This document shows positions 34,545 through 47,400 of a stretch of DNA of 64,000 nucleotides, one piece after another (position 1 is the stretch's first letter; each line of letters starts with the position of its first letter). The notes beneath the pieces are model-generated. The model searched no databases. It saw nothing but the letters and a program-made list of their open reading frames with translations, and was not told the origin of the DNA. This DNA comes from Ahaetulla prasina. Taxonomy: Eukaryota > Chordata > Lepidosauria > Squamata > Colubridae. The stretch covers positions 160,664,438 through 160,728,437 of the forward strand of contig NC_080540.1 of assembly GCF_028640845.1 (NCBI RefSeq), written 5' to 3'. Made by a program: the position numbers and the translations under genes.

Positions 34545-35410
34545 CCTCTTTGTCTCTCCTCATACCATCTCTTGCTCCACATAAATGTCAGAATTGACGA
34601 AGATTTTTCCTTTCACCCCCAAGTAACTGAATGCTTTGGAAATTTGATAAAGTTAAACCTTGGCCACCAACAGTGAAGTAATCGCCCAGAGTTGTTTCTC
34701 AGCAGCTTTTCCAAGGTATCAACACAAACACCTGCCTGTAGTTTCACTTTGTGCATTTCCTGCCACTGAAACCTCTTCTTGAGAGGACACTTTATGCCCT
34801 GTTGAGTGCATCCTTTTTCTCTGACACTTGTCCCAAAAACACTGGAAGGGGGTTGCACACCCAGTCGCAGCTGCCCTTCCTGTTCTTCCTGGCCGACTGA
34901 AAGTAGCACAAAGAACCGACTGTTGTGCGTGGGAGAGCTGAAGGGTTGAGTGAGTTGTCCTTGCAGAGCAGCTGATGGGACATGAGGAGAAGGAGCCCAT
35001 TGCTGTGTGTCTCTTTAACATTCCTGCCATCACACTGAGCCCACAATCATGTATTTGGTCCTGAATTTCCTTTCTGCTAAGGGGGCTGAAAATGGGGGTC
35101 TCGTAAAGATGTTATTTGACTCTGTGTGGAGATCAAGAGGGAATGTCCTGTCTCGTTGGGTGGGTGTTGATGGGAATGTAGCGTCCCAAGTCTGAACTGC
35201 GAGCCAGCATAGTTCAAATTAAAATTGTGTTTTACGGTGATTGGGATCTTGCTGGGTGAGTGCTGACAAACACTATTTGCTGAAGCTTCTTCTACCTGCA
35301 CTGTGGGAACAGCCACAGCTGCCTCACACAGCTGTTGTAGGAACTGTGGAATTATACATAACTATTTATTATTAATGTATATCTCTTTTTTCTCCTTTTT
35401 TTCCTTTTAG
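34541..35410. other. Intron sequence upstream of the first visible AGAP2 exon
   Basis: Unique-looking sequence with several overlapping chance frames. The last part (TATTATTAATGTATATCTC TTTTTTCTCCTTTTTTTCC) is the polypyrimidine tract leading to the acceptor TTTTAG at 35410. Confidence 0.6.
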
Positions 35411-35469
35411 AGGCTGTGGCAAATAGCCAAGAATGGACTCTTAGCCGTTCTATCCCTGAGCTACGCTTG
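35411..35469 (+). CDS. AGAP2: AGAP2 exon: end of N-terminal lead and first GTPase strand
   Basis: 59 bp. Acceptor CTTTTAG, donor G|GTAAGT. Two bases complete a split codon, then [19 protein letters not shown] follows, ending on a codon boundary. [12 protein letters not shown] is a hallmark just before the P-loop strand in all AGAPs. The upstream exon that would start the short isoform is not found in the 35 kb before it, so either that intron exceeds 35 kb or the exon was missed. Confidence 0.92.
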
Positions 35470-38400
35470 GTAAGTTTGTTCCCCTTCGTTTCTAGTTTCT
35501 ATCTGACTCATGGCGCCACATGTTTATTCCTTAAACTGCAGCTCTTCAGGACAAGAATCTGTCCTCTGAAGTTTTTGTAAATGACCAGTCAACTTGATGG
35601 AGCTAATTCACAGATAGAACCCTTTTGGAAGTTGACCTACAACTTCCAGAAGGCCTAGCCCAGGAGTTTGCAAACTTGGCTCTTTTAAGACTTGTGTACT
35701 TCAACTCCCAGAATTCCTCAGCCAGCAAAGTTGAAGTCCACAAGTCTTAAAAGAGCCAAGTTTGCAGACCCCTGGGCTAGCCAACAAGGGCAATAGTGAG
35801 GACTGCGGGGAGTTGTATTTCAACAAGCATCTAGTGAGCTACAGATTCTCCAAACTTAGCTAAGGAAGTGATACAAAACATTATCTGTATCTCTCGATCA
35901 TCTATCCAACTCTGTCTCTAACTATCATCTATCTGCCTATCCTGCAGATTCTCTAATGTTACATAAATGCTGTCCTAACACTGATGTTAGTACAGGTCCT
36001 CAGCTGACACCATTCGTTTAGTGACTGTTCAAAGTTATATATAGCAGCACTGAAAAAAGTGACCTTTGACTATTTTTCATATGACTTGTAGCATCCCCAT
36101 GGTCACATGATGAAAATTTGAACGCTTGGCAACTGGAATGTATTGATGATGGTTGCAGTATCCCAGGGTCATGTGATTACCTTTTTTGTGAACTTCTGAC
36201 AAGCAAAGTTAATGGGGAAGCCTTTCACTTAACAATCATGTTACTAACTTAACAACAGTGATTCACTTAACAACTGTGACAAGGGAGGTCATAAAATAAC
36301 TCACTTAATAACTGTCTTGCTTAGCAATGGAAAATTTGAGCTCAATTGTGGGTCGTAAGCTGAGGACTACCTGTAATTAAGTCTGAAATAATTGATACAT
36401 AATAGTACTTATGGAGCTGGTTTGACCTCAGAAAAGAGTGATGGAATGGGTGGGCAGGTGAGTGAGTAGCAAGCATTACTTCATCTTTAGATCTTTCTGT
36501 TCCCCGGTCTGCTGCTTATCACTAAGATTGAAATTTAGGCTTCCAACAGTTTTCTACAAGTATCCTTGGCTCCCACAGCTTATTAAAATATGCTTTACAA
36601 TGCGTATGGGAATGGAAGTATTGTGAATATCAATAACAAATAAAAGCCAGTTTTGTCTAGTGGTTTAGGCACCAGGATAGAAACCAGAAAACTTTTGAGT
36701 TTTAATCTTGCCTTAACGTGAATGCTGGCTGGGTGAGTTTGTGCCACTCTCTCTCTCTCTGCACCTATCTCACCTCAAAAGGTTGTTGTTGTGGGGAAAA
36801 TAGGAAGAGGAAGGAGTATGAGATATGTTCACCACCTTGACTTATTTATAAAAGTAATAAAGGCAGAATTAAAAATATCTAATCTAACAACAACACTGAC
36901 CAGAATTTTTTCAAAAAATTGTGTCTCCTCTTCAGGGGATCCTATCATAAGGGGAATTATTACTCTTGAGAACTGCAGACTTGGTGATGGACCATTATTT
37001 GCGGGGGCGGGGGGGAGTGAAGAGTAAAGTACCTGGGTGGTGAGGACAACAGATCCTAAAGCACCCTGCTTTCACCTTCCACCACCCATTGGAATTAGAC
37101 CGCAGCTCCTGTCGCTCCCAGCCAGCATATAGCTAGAAGCCCTACCCATGCTGGCTAGCCATTGGATGGAAGTTGTCCTCCAGTAACTCAATGGGGAGCA
37201 TCATAGTTGAGAAAAAGGCTGCCTTAACAGCTCCAGAAAGCCAAGGACGATGAGTTTCATCCTGAAATGACTTGTGCTGTTCAACCTCCACAGGGTGTCC
37301 TTGGGACCATCAAGAGTGGCAAATCAGCCCTGGTTCACCGCTACTTGACCGGATCCTACTTGGGCCTTGAACCTGCGGAAGGTGAGCTCCTTCCCTCTCT
37401 CTCCCCATACTGAAGCATCTTCTCTGTGGCTAAGCCTTCATTCGGCCCTTTGGGGTTTTTCTTTTCCTCACAAAGCTGAAACACTGGAAAGCCCAAAGGG
37501 GACGGAAGGGCTGTGTGAATGGAGAAAAATAATTTATTGTATTTAGATATGTAATATAAAAAGTTAGAGAAAGCCTGCAGGACTTCTGGAATCTTTCCCA
37601 CTTACTTAATAGCGGTAGAACTCTGGGTCACATGACTAGGAGGGAGGAGGGCTTGGAATAGTTCCATAGAGATAGATGCTCTCAGGGATTTTTTTTTCCT
37701 CCCTTCCACATCTTTTGCCTGATTCTGGTCCAATTTTTAACTTAATCTTTCTTTTGCTGACTTTTCCCCCTTTGTTCAGGTTTGGTTCCATTCTGTTCTT
37801 TTTGGGAGAATATTTCTGCTGGCAGCCAAGCAGGCACATAGAGTTCTGAATCTCTTTACATGGTTTTCTCCAAATAGTTCATTAGGTTGGAAAGAATGAA
37901 AAAGGGGGACAGCCAGCTTCCTTTTCATCCTCAGCCATAATCGCTCAGAGGGTGACTTGGGATAATTTATATCAGCCCACCCTTTCCTGGTTGGTGAGGG
38001 GGTGTGTGCGTGGAGAGAGTGGGATTGAGGAGGGAGCTATATGCATCTTGCCTTGAGCTCTCAAAGGAAAGAGTTGATATAAATCTAATAAATCAATTGA
38101 TGCATAAATATTTTGCCTTCTATTTTTCAGGGGGCCAGTTCAAGAAAGAGGTTGTAGTGGATGGCCAGAGCCATCTTTTGCTGATTCGAGAGGAAGCTGG
38201 GCCACCGGATGCTAAGGTATGATTCTCTCGTTGGCCCAAAGCTTGCAGTAGGCTGAGACCTAGAGCACTTTAGCTATTTGTGAACAGTTGCAGTTGATCC
38301 TGCTTTAAATGGCAGGACTTGATATATGGAACAAGCTTATTTTGCTGCAGCAATGTTTTCCCTCATCGGGGGAAGGGGTGGGGGACCAAGAAACTGTAAT

Positions 38401-41400
38401 TCTGAAGAGAGGAAATAGATTTAATTTTGAAGTTTACAGCTATGCTGGCCAGGTTAGAATTTGCATGATCGCCCCACAAGCTATTTCTGAATCAAATGTG
38501 CTCCTTTAGCTGGCTGGTAGTTAACATAACCTCCCCCACCTACTGCAACTCAGTGCCTAAGGTATCATCCCCTGTGTAAGGGGAAGGGCTCTTTTCAATC
38601 CAAGTTGTCATGGAGGGACAACTGTTGCATGCAGAAAGGTCACAGCTACAGAAATAGATTGATATCTGTCTTCTGTGGGCTGCTTCACCTCACCTTTAAA
38701 AAGTTCTTCCCCATTCCAGCAGTTATAGTTTAAAAAAAAAACAACCTAACATAACATAATAACAGAGTTGGAAGGGACCTTGGAGGTCTTCTAGTCCAAC
38801 CCCCTGCCCAGGCAGCAAACTCTACACCATTTCAGACAAATGGCTATCCAACATTTTCTTAAAAATCAAAAACTTGAATACCGTGAGAAGTTTTTATATA
38901 TATATATTTTTATAAAAGGAATTTTCAGTACTACTTATGATACACATTTCACTTGCAAATTTGAATGAAATACAGGTAGTCCTTGACTTACAACCATCCA
39001 TTTAGAGACCATTCAAAGTTACAATGGCAGAAAAAAAAATGACTGACGGGTTTTCACATTTACGACCGTTGGCAGCATCCCTGTGGTCACGTGATCAAAA
39101 TTTGGCAACTGGCATCTATTTATGACAGTTGTACTGACCCAGGGTCATGTGATCACCATTTGTAACCTTCCCAGCCAGTTTCTGAGAAGCAAAGGCAATG
39201 GGGGAACTCAGATTGGTTTAATAGACTGCATGATGATAGCCAAATCTGGCCTTAAGTTCTGCCTTGGTTTAACTTCCCAATAAGCCACCAAGTCGGAAGA
39301 TCATTTAAAATCAGTTTATTGGGGAGATGATTGATAAAATGAGATCTTGCTATGAAAAATGGGAGAGAAAACCTTGATCCCCACTTTACATTCCTTTTTA
39401 TAATTAAGACAACAAAGAAAAATGAAAGAGGAAAGCTGGTTGGACAAGATAAGAGTAACCCCTCCTTACGCAGTAAATCAACCACAAAGCTTGTTTGAAT
39501 TTAGATAACCAGATGTTGACACTTAGAAACGTCTTCTTACCAGAAGATAGTATCCAGACAGCCTTCTGTAAATTACGTTTTCAGTTTAGGAAACTTAAAA
39601 GCGATCTAATCAATCCATACCACCATAGGATAAAAGTTTTCCTACATTCCAATCTGTAATGAGCCTGAACATAGGAAATAAGTCAAATTAATACACAAAA
39701 TAATTGGGTTAGTTAACAAAGTACAAAACCCATGTCATGTGCCCCTCAGTGATCTCTTAACAACTGCAGTGTTTCGCTTAATGACTTGTGGCAAAAAAAA
39801 AAGGTTGTAAAATAGGTGCAATTCAGTTAACAACAGTCTTGCTTAGCAAGATAAATTTTGGACTTAATTTTGTTTGTAAGTCGAGGACTACCTGTATTTA
39901 CTAATCTGGAAGTCACAGTGCAGTGCTATGGGCACCACAGAATCTGTCAAGTCTTAGAATGAAGCCACAACCTCCCTGAATTCTTAGATTAGAATTAATT
40001 CCAAACAATTAGATTAGAATTAATTCCAAACAAGCAACATGCATAAAGAACTATCTGACAAATTGAAAGACAAAAAGGACAAATATAAAAAGTGGAAAGA
40101 GGGGCAAATAACTAAGGCAGAATATCAGCAAATAGCCCGAGCCTGTAAAGATGAAGTGAGGAAAGCTAAGGCTCACAATGAACAAAGGCTAGCGACAAAA
40201 GTAAAAAATAATAAAAAAAGCTTCTTCCAACATGTTAAAAACAAGAAAAAAGTCAAGGAAACAATTGGCCCATTGCTGGGAGAAAGTGGCAAGAAGATGA
40301 CAAGCAACAGGGAGAAAGCAGATCTACTTAACTCATATTTTGCATCTGTCTTTACACAAAAGGAAAAAACAATCCAACCTATCAAAAACAGCACTACAAA
40401 AAACAGATTAGAAACACAAGTTAAAATAGGGAAGAAAATGGTAAGTGAACACCTGTCTACCCTAGACGAGTTCAAATCACCAGGACCGGATGGATTACAC
40501 CCCAAGGTTCTGAAGGAACTGGCAGACGTGATCTCAGAACCACTGAACTATATCTTTCAAAGATCCTGGAGCACAGGGGAGCTGCCAGAGGACTGGAAAA
40601 GAGCTGATGTAGTTCCCATCTTCAAAAAAGAAAAACCAGATCCAGGAAACTACAGACCTATCAGTCTGACCTCAATACCGGGGAAGATTCTGGAAAAGAT
40701 AATCAAGCAACGAATCACCGAACACCTAGAAGCAAACAAAGTAATAACCAAAAGCCAACATGGGTTTGTCAAAAACAGATCATGCCAGACTAATCTTATC
40801 GCATTCTTTGACAAAATGACAAAATTAGTAGACCAGAGGAATGCTGTTGATATAATTTACTTGGACTTCAGTAAAGCATTTGATAAAGTAGACCATAACC
40901 TACTACTAGATAAAGTAGAAAAATGTGGGTTAGACAGCACCACCACCAGATGGATTCGTAACTGGCTGACCAACCGCACTCAACGTGTAGTCCTCAACGG
41001 AACTACATCCACATGGAGGGAAGTATGCAGTGGAGTACCCCAAGGCTCTGTTTTAGGCCCAGTACTCTTCAACATCTTCATCAATGACTTGGACGAGGGA
41101 TAGATGGGGAACTCATCAAATTTGCAGATGACACCAAGCTGGCAGGAATAGCCAACACTCCAGAAGATAGGCTCAAGTTACAGAAAGATCTTGACAGACT
41201 TGAACATTGGGCGCTATCTAACAAAATGAAATTCAACAGTGAAAAAGTAAGGTTCTACATTTAGGCCAAAAACAAAATGCACCAGTACCGTATATGTGGT
41301 ACCTTGCTCAATAGTAGTACCTGTGAGAGGGATCTTGGAGTCCTAGTGGATAACCATTTAGATATGAGCCAGCAGTGTGCAGCAGCTGTTAAAAAGCCAA

Positions 41401-44400
41401 CACAGTTCTGGGCTGCATAAACAGAGGATAGAATCAAGATCACGTGAAGTGTTAGTACCACTTTATAATGCCTTGGTAAGGCCACACTTGGAATATTGCA
41501 TCCAGTTTTGGTCGCCACGATGTAAAAAGATGTTGAGACTCTAGAAAGAGTGCAGAGAAGAGCAACAAAGATGATTAGGGACTGGAGGATAAAACATATG
41601 AAGAACGGTTGCAGGAACTGGGTATGTCTAGTTTAACAAAAGAAGGACTAGGGGAGACATGATAGCAGTGTTCCAATATCTCAGGGGCTGCCACAGAGAA
41701 GTGGGAGTTGGGCTGTTCTCCAGAGCACCTGAGGGTAGAACAAGAAGCAATGGGTGGAAACTGATCAAGGAAAGAAGCAACTTAGAACTAAGGAGAAATT
41801 TCCTGACAGTTAGAACAATTAATCAGTGGAACGACTTGCCTGCAGAAGTTGTGAATGCTCCAACACTGGAAATTTTTAAGAAAATGTTGGATAACCATCT
41901 GACTGAGATGGTGTAGGGTTTCCTGCCTGGGCAGGGGGTTGGACTAGAAGGCCTCCAAGGTCCCTTCCAACTCTGATGTTATGTTATGTTATGTTATGTT
42001 AATTACAAGGGCTAAAAATCTCACAAAATCATATCTTCTAGGATAGGTGATGGAACCCGAATCTGAAAAGGTTATTGTCTCCTGTCACTGAAGTGACCAC
42101 TCACATTTTCTATTCAGGACCAGCACTATTCTCAGGGAATGAAGAAGCAATCTTAGGCAATCGGTGCTGGGATATAGCGAGGTTTTAAGAAGATAGCATT
42201 CTGTATACCACACGGTTTGCCTTAACCAGAAGCAAATTTCCTGGTACCTTCCAGATGTTTTTGGACTACAAGTCTCACAATACTTTGCCATTAACTATAG
42301 TGGCTGAGGTTGATAGACATTGGAATCTGAAACATCTGGAGTTTGTTTACTGGTGCCCTAAATTAATTTCTTTTGAGATATCTCCACTCTGCAGGCATAG
42401 AGACCTCTAGACATATGCAGACTAATTTGAATCCCTCCCCCCTTCAAAAAGAGGAAAAATTGTGGAATGATTTACAGATCTCCACATGTGACCTGTTTGT
42501 GTTTTTCAAACTTTTTCAGGTCACAGAAATTATTCCCTCCTCCCCCCCCACCACTAAATAAAACCTAGAGCTATTAATCATGAGGCATAAATCTAGTGAC
42601 TGAAAATTGGCTGTGTCCAAGTGAACCTCTTTTTTTTTTGCCCCTAGTCTCTCATGGAAGCCCATTAATTGCCTGCAGAATCCTAGGTTCTGTAAAACAC
42701 ACACTTTGGAAAACTCTGGTCTACATCATAGTTTATCTTCTCTTTGCCAAACAAAGCATTTTGGTGAGATAATCTGGAAGTGTTGGGGGCCATGGGCTGA
42801 AGTGTCTGGTACAGGAGGACGTGCACATTCACTCCTCCATCCTACAGATCAGACTTTCAGCCCAGTAACTGTCTGCCTGTGTGTTTTAGGCAGCTGTTCT
42901 TTTTCTCAGCTTGCTTATGATGGTCTGGGAAAGGCTCAAATTATTCATAGATGGAAGAATCTGGAAATTACAGCCCACTTGAAATCCTGGCAGTTCTAAT
43001 GAAAAGGCTACCCCATGTTTAGCTTGCATGGAAAACAAGCTCTTCCCACTGCAAGAGAAATTCTGCGGACCCAACAAGACCTGATGGGAGCAGCCATGCC
43101 TGCCATTCAGTTGTCTGGCTCATTCATGTAAAAAGAAAAGATGGTAGAAGTGTGTCTGGTTTTCTTTCCAAAGGAGGGTGTGGGTGAGGGGAGCTCATTT
43201 ATCACCCCAACTCTTATTAATCAGCCAGGCTAGGAGCAAAGTGTCTTGGGCAACTGCACGTAAGGAAAAGAAAGGTCTCAGACCTCTTACCAAGAGAAAA
43301 GAAGGAAAGAGAAGAGGAGTGAGGGAGAGGAAAGGGAAGTAGGTATGAGGAAAGAGAGGAGGAGGAAGAAGAAGGTAGGAAAGGAAAAGAAGGAGGGAAG
43401 GAAAAGAGAAGGAGGAGGTTTGCTGTAAAACGGAGGGAAAGAAAGGATAGAAGAGCAACTCCAAATGTAATTAAAATGTTTTATTTTTGTGCTTTCTTTA
43501 GAGAGAATATATATGATTATCTATGAATAAGAAAATGTACATCTATAATATGTGTATAAGAAAATAAAAAATAAAAAACTTTTTTCAAAAAAAAAACCCT
43601 CTTACCACGCACTCCCTTTTAATTTAAAATTGGATATCTCCCCTCCAGCTTATGGATAAACAAGCTTGTCAGTATATAAAATCAGTGTCATTTAACTCAC
43701 TACAGCACTAATTGTGGGAATCAAGAAGTAAAAGTTTCAGAAACAAAAGAAATAGCCAGTTTGCTCCTAGTGGTTAAGGCACTAGGCTAAAAAATAGGAG
43801 ATGTGAGTTCTAGTCTCGCCTTAGAGGTGGCTGGGAGACGTTGAGCCAGTCATTCTCTCTCAGTCCAATTCACCTCACAGGATTGTTTTTATGGGGAAAA
43901 CAGGAAGAGGAAGGAGTAGTAGGTATGTTTACTGCCTTGAGTTATTTATAAAAAATAACAAAGGCAGAATTAAAATAAATAAATGCTTGGCTCGATGTAA
44001 AGTTCTCCAATCTTTAATAATCTCTCTGTTTGGGGAGAGTTTGGAGCCAGTATCATTCTCCCATTCCCAGACCTATTCTGAGTGTGGAATAAAGGCAGTC
44101 TAAAGGGAACTGCCTGGTACCGATCTTTCACACTTGCTTTTCTTCCCCCCTTACAGTTCGCCAATTGGGCAGATGCCGTCATCTTTGTCTTCAGTCTGGA
44201 GAACGAGGCCAGTTTCCAAGAGCTGACTCAGTTCTACGGGCTCCTCACCAACTACCGTGCCGTTTCCGACATGGCTCTTGCCCTGGTGGGCACTCAGGGT
44301 GAGTGGGGAGAGGGCGCCACTCTTCAGTAATAAGTGCACTCTTATTACCATATGTGGTGGACGTGTGTTGAAGCAAAACGATTTTGGACTAAAATGCACA

Positions 44401-47400
44401 CATGGTTGGAGAAAATGATTAAAAAACATATAGACTTTAAGCCAGAAGTTTTTCGGTTGGGAATTATACCTGGAACATATAGTAGAGATTTAAAATATTT
44501 GATTGTGAATATTATTACAGCAGCTAGGATTGTGTTTGCTAAAAATTGGAAAAATGAGAAATTACCTCTGCAAGACGAAATTATTAGGAAGATGATGGAA
44601 TGTGCAGAGATGAGTAAATTGACATTTGAAATTAGAGAACAAGAAGATAAACAATATTACAAAATATGGGATTTATTCTATCACTGGTTAGAAGGAAAGA
44701 TATGTAGAAAAGAATTGGGAAAGGTTAAGGTCAAGAGAAATAATCTGAATTAAACTAATTTAGGAGAATGGAATGAATAATGTTACAAGATAAAATATCA
44801 TTGTTTAATTAAAAATTAATTGAGTAACAGACCTGGACAATGTAAGACAGATGAATGAAAGAAACGTTTATTTTGAAATTGCACAAGAAGATATGTTAAT
44901 ACCCCACCAAAACATTGTAATTGGATTGATGAGATTTTTATGTTTGTTTGTGTTAAAAAATTTAAAATTTATAATTTAAAAAATTATAATAAAAAAAAGG
45001 AAGTGCACTCTAAGGGCTCCAGAAGATGTTGAAGTGAAGGGAGCCGAGCAGGGCTCTAAGGCCTACTGGGAGTTGTTTAAATAAAACAGAGTCAAATCTC
45101 CAGGTAGAGAGATTCTGCGGCCTTGGTCTTGCCCTTTATTCATTACTAAGTCAATTGTTCACCCCTTGGCTCTTCACTGACTGACTGAGTTCCAAAAAGA
45201 GTGGATGATTTTTCCATCCATTCAGCACTTATGGTACCTTTATGGAAGAGCTATGGAGTTCTGATCTGCGTGAAGAGCAGTGAAAATGGATCCAAGATGC
45301 TACCTGGAATTAATGCAAACTATTTATATAAATAAATATAAATAATAGTATATTTGTTATAATTAAATATGTGTATCTATGTATGTATGTGTATGTCTAT
45401 GTACACACACACACATGCACACACATATATAATATAAAATATATTGCATAAAAATATATATATATGTAAGGTAAAGGTAAAGGTTCCCCTCGCATATATG
45501 TGCTAGTCGTTCCCGACTCTAGGGGGCGGTGCTCATCTCCATTTCAAAGCCGAAGAGCCAGCGCTGTCCAAAGATGTCTCCATGGTCATGTGGTCGGCAT
45601 AACTCAATGCCAAAGGCGCACGGAACACTGTTACCTTCCCAGCAAAGGTGGTCCCTATTTTCCTACTTGCATTTTTTACGTGCTTTCTAACTGCTAGGTT
45701 GGAAGAAAATGGGACAAGTAACAGGAGCTCACCCCGTTACCCGGCACTCGGGATTCAAACTGCTGAACTGCCAACCTTTCGATTGACAAGCTAACCGTCT
45801 TATCCACTGAGCTACCACGTCCGCTATATATATATGTAAAGTATACATTTATATTGATAACAATTTATAACATTTTATAAAATATATCTCTATATATAAT
45901 TTTATAAAATGTTATAAATTGTATCATTATAAATGTATACATATATACATTTATATGCAATATATTTATTGTAATTAAAATGTAAAAAATAAAGTAAAAA
46001 GATAGGGCAAGTGATTGGACAATATTAGCATGGAAAATGAAGGCATCCTTCACCCACATAATGAACTGGATGTGTAGCTGAGCTTCACTGAATGAGTCAT
46101 TAGAGTAAAGCACTCTTCGCAGTGCTCTGTTTGCATAGCTTGTTCACGATTGGCATCATTCACTCTTTCCTGGAGAGGCACAGATCGTCTTCTGCCAGGG
46201 TCCCCCAGAATGATGAAGCTGCTCTCCAGCGTTATTTAACTATTCTTTTCTTAATTAATCGATTTACAGTTGTATTTAAAAAGACTCAACTAATTGAAAT
46301 TCTGCGCTCTCAGATATTTTCATCTATATTCTTAAATTATACGCTAGTTTCCACTTGTGCTAATTATGGATAGCTCTGTACTGCAAAGCGTATTTGTTCA
46401 CTGGAAATCCTTGTGCAGTTTACGAGGTTCTATTAGGTGATTGCTCTGCAATCCACTTATAAAAAGAAGCGATCTACCTCCATTTTCTGAATATTAGTGC
46501 AATAATAGCATACTGTATGTAGATCCCTGACTGTTCTGTAGTGGGATTAGAGACCTCATTTTGATCTAGGAATTCCATTTAGCATTCAGGACATCTGCAG
46601 CTACTTAACAATGACCCAGTGCCCTAGTATTTTCCAGACACCGAAGTGGGTTTGGTAATGCCTTGTAAAGGCTTTGACTTGGATCCCTTCCAAAGAAGCC
46701 AGTATGATCCTTCAAGGCAGGCTGCGTAGAAGGAAAATTAAGTCCAAACAGGTTTATTATTTCTAGGTCACACGTCCACCTGTGCCAAAGTGCTGCTGAC
46801 AAGAGCTGAACTGGACTAAGGAGGCACACTGAGTTCAGGAATCAAGAGGGAAGCGGAGACATTCAGGAACAATAGCACAGCGGACTACTTTGAAAACTCA
46901 TAGCAGGGATGGGCCAGCAGATAAAATATGCATCTCATTCATGCAAAGGAAATGTATACTGCCCTTATTTTTTTTTTCTGGTTTTAGGGTAGCCTTAGCT
47001 ACATGTATTTTAAAAGCTTACAGAATGAGAATTAATGCAAGAATGTGTTTTGTTTGAACGAAGTCAACACAGCCTGACTGTTCATAAAGCAGAGAAATAA
47101 TTTTTAGTGCACACTCTGCAAGATCATTTGAAGAAACCTTCTGTTGATTACACCACGTATCTTTCCACCTGAAACACGGAGGGGGAATTATTTTTATTTT
47201 ATTTTGTTCCATTCAGACAAAATCAGTGCCAGCAATCCACGTGTGATTGAAGATTCCCGAGCCCGGGCTTTATGTACAGAAATGCGCCGTTGCCTCTACT
47301 ATGAGACCTGCGCCACTTACGGGCTGAATGTTGATCGGGTCTTCAGTGAAGGTGAATATCTACCTAGAATGTATTCTGAGTAGGTAGAAGAGAGGGAGGC

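Noticed and set aside
34376..34676. Tyr-Ile repeat proteins on both strands
   Set aside because: Translation of the (TA)n microsatellite.
1..35410. Possible second host gene (for example a mammalian AGAP2 neighbour such as OS9 or TSPAN31)
   Set aside because: No exon-like stretch with flanking splice sites resembled these proteins; all longer frames are transposon-derived or unsupported.
39230..39750. Endogenous retrovirus with genes
   Set aside because: Only an LTR-like size and TG...CA-like limits are seen; there is no primer-binding site, gag, pol or env frame nearby.
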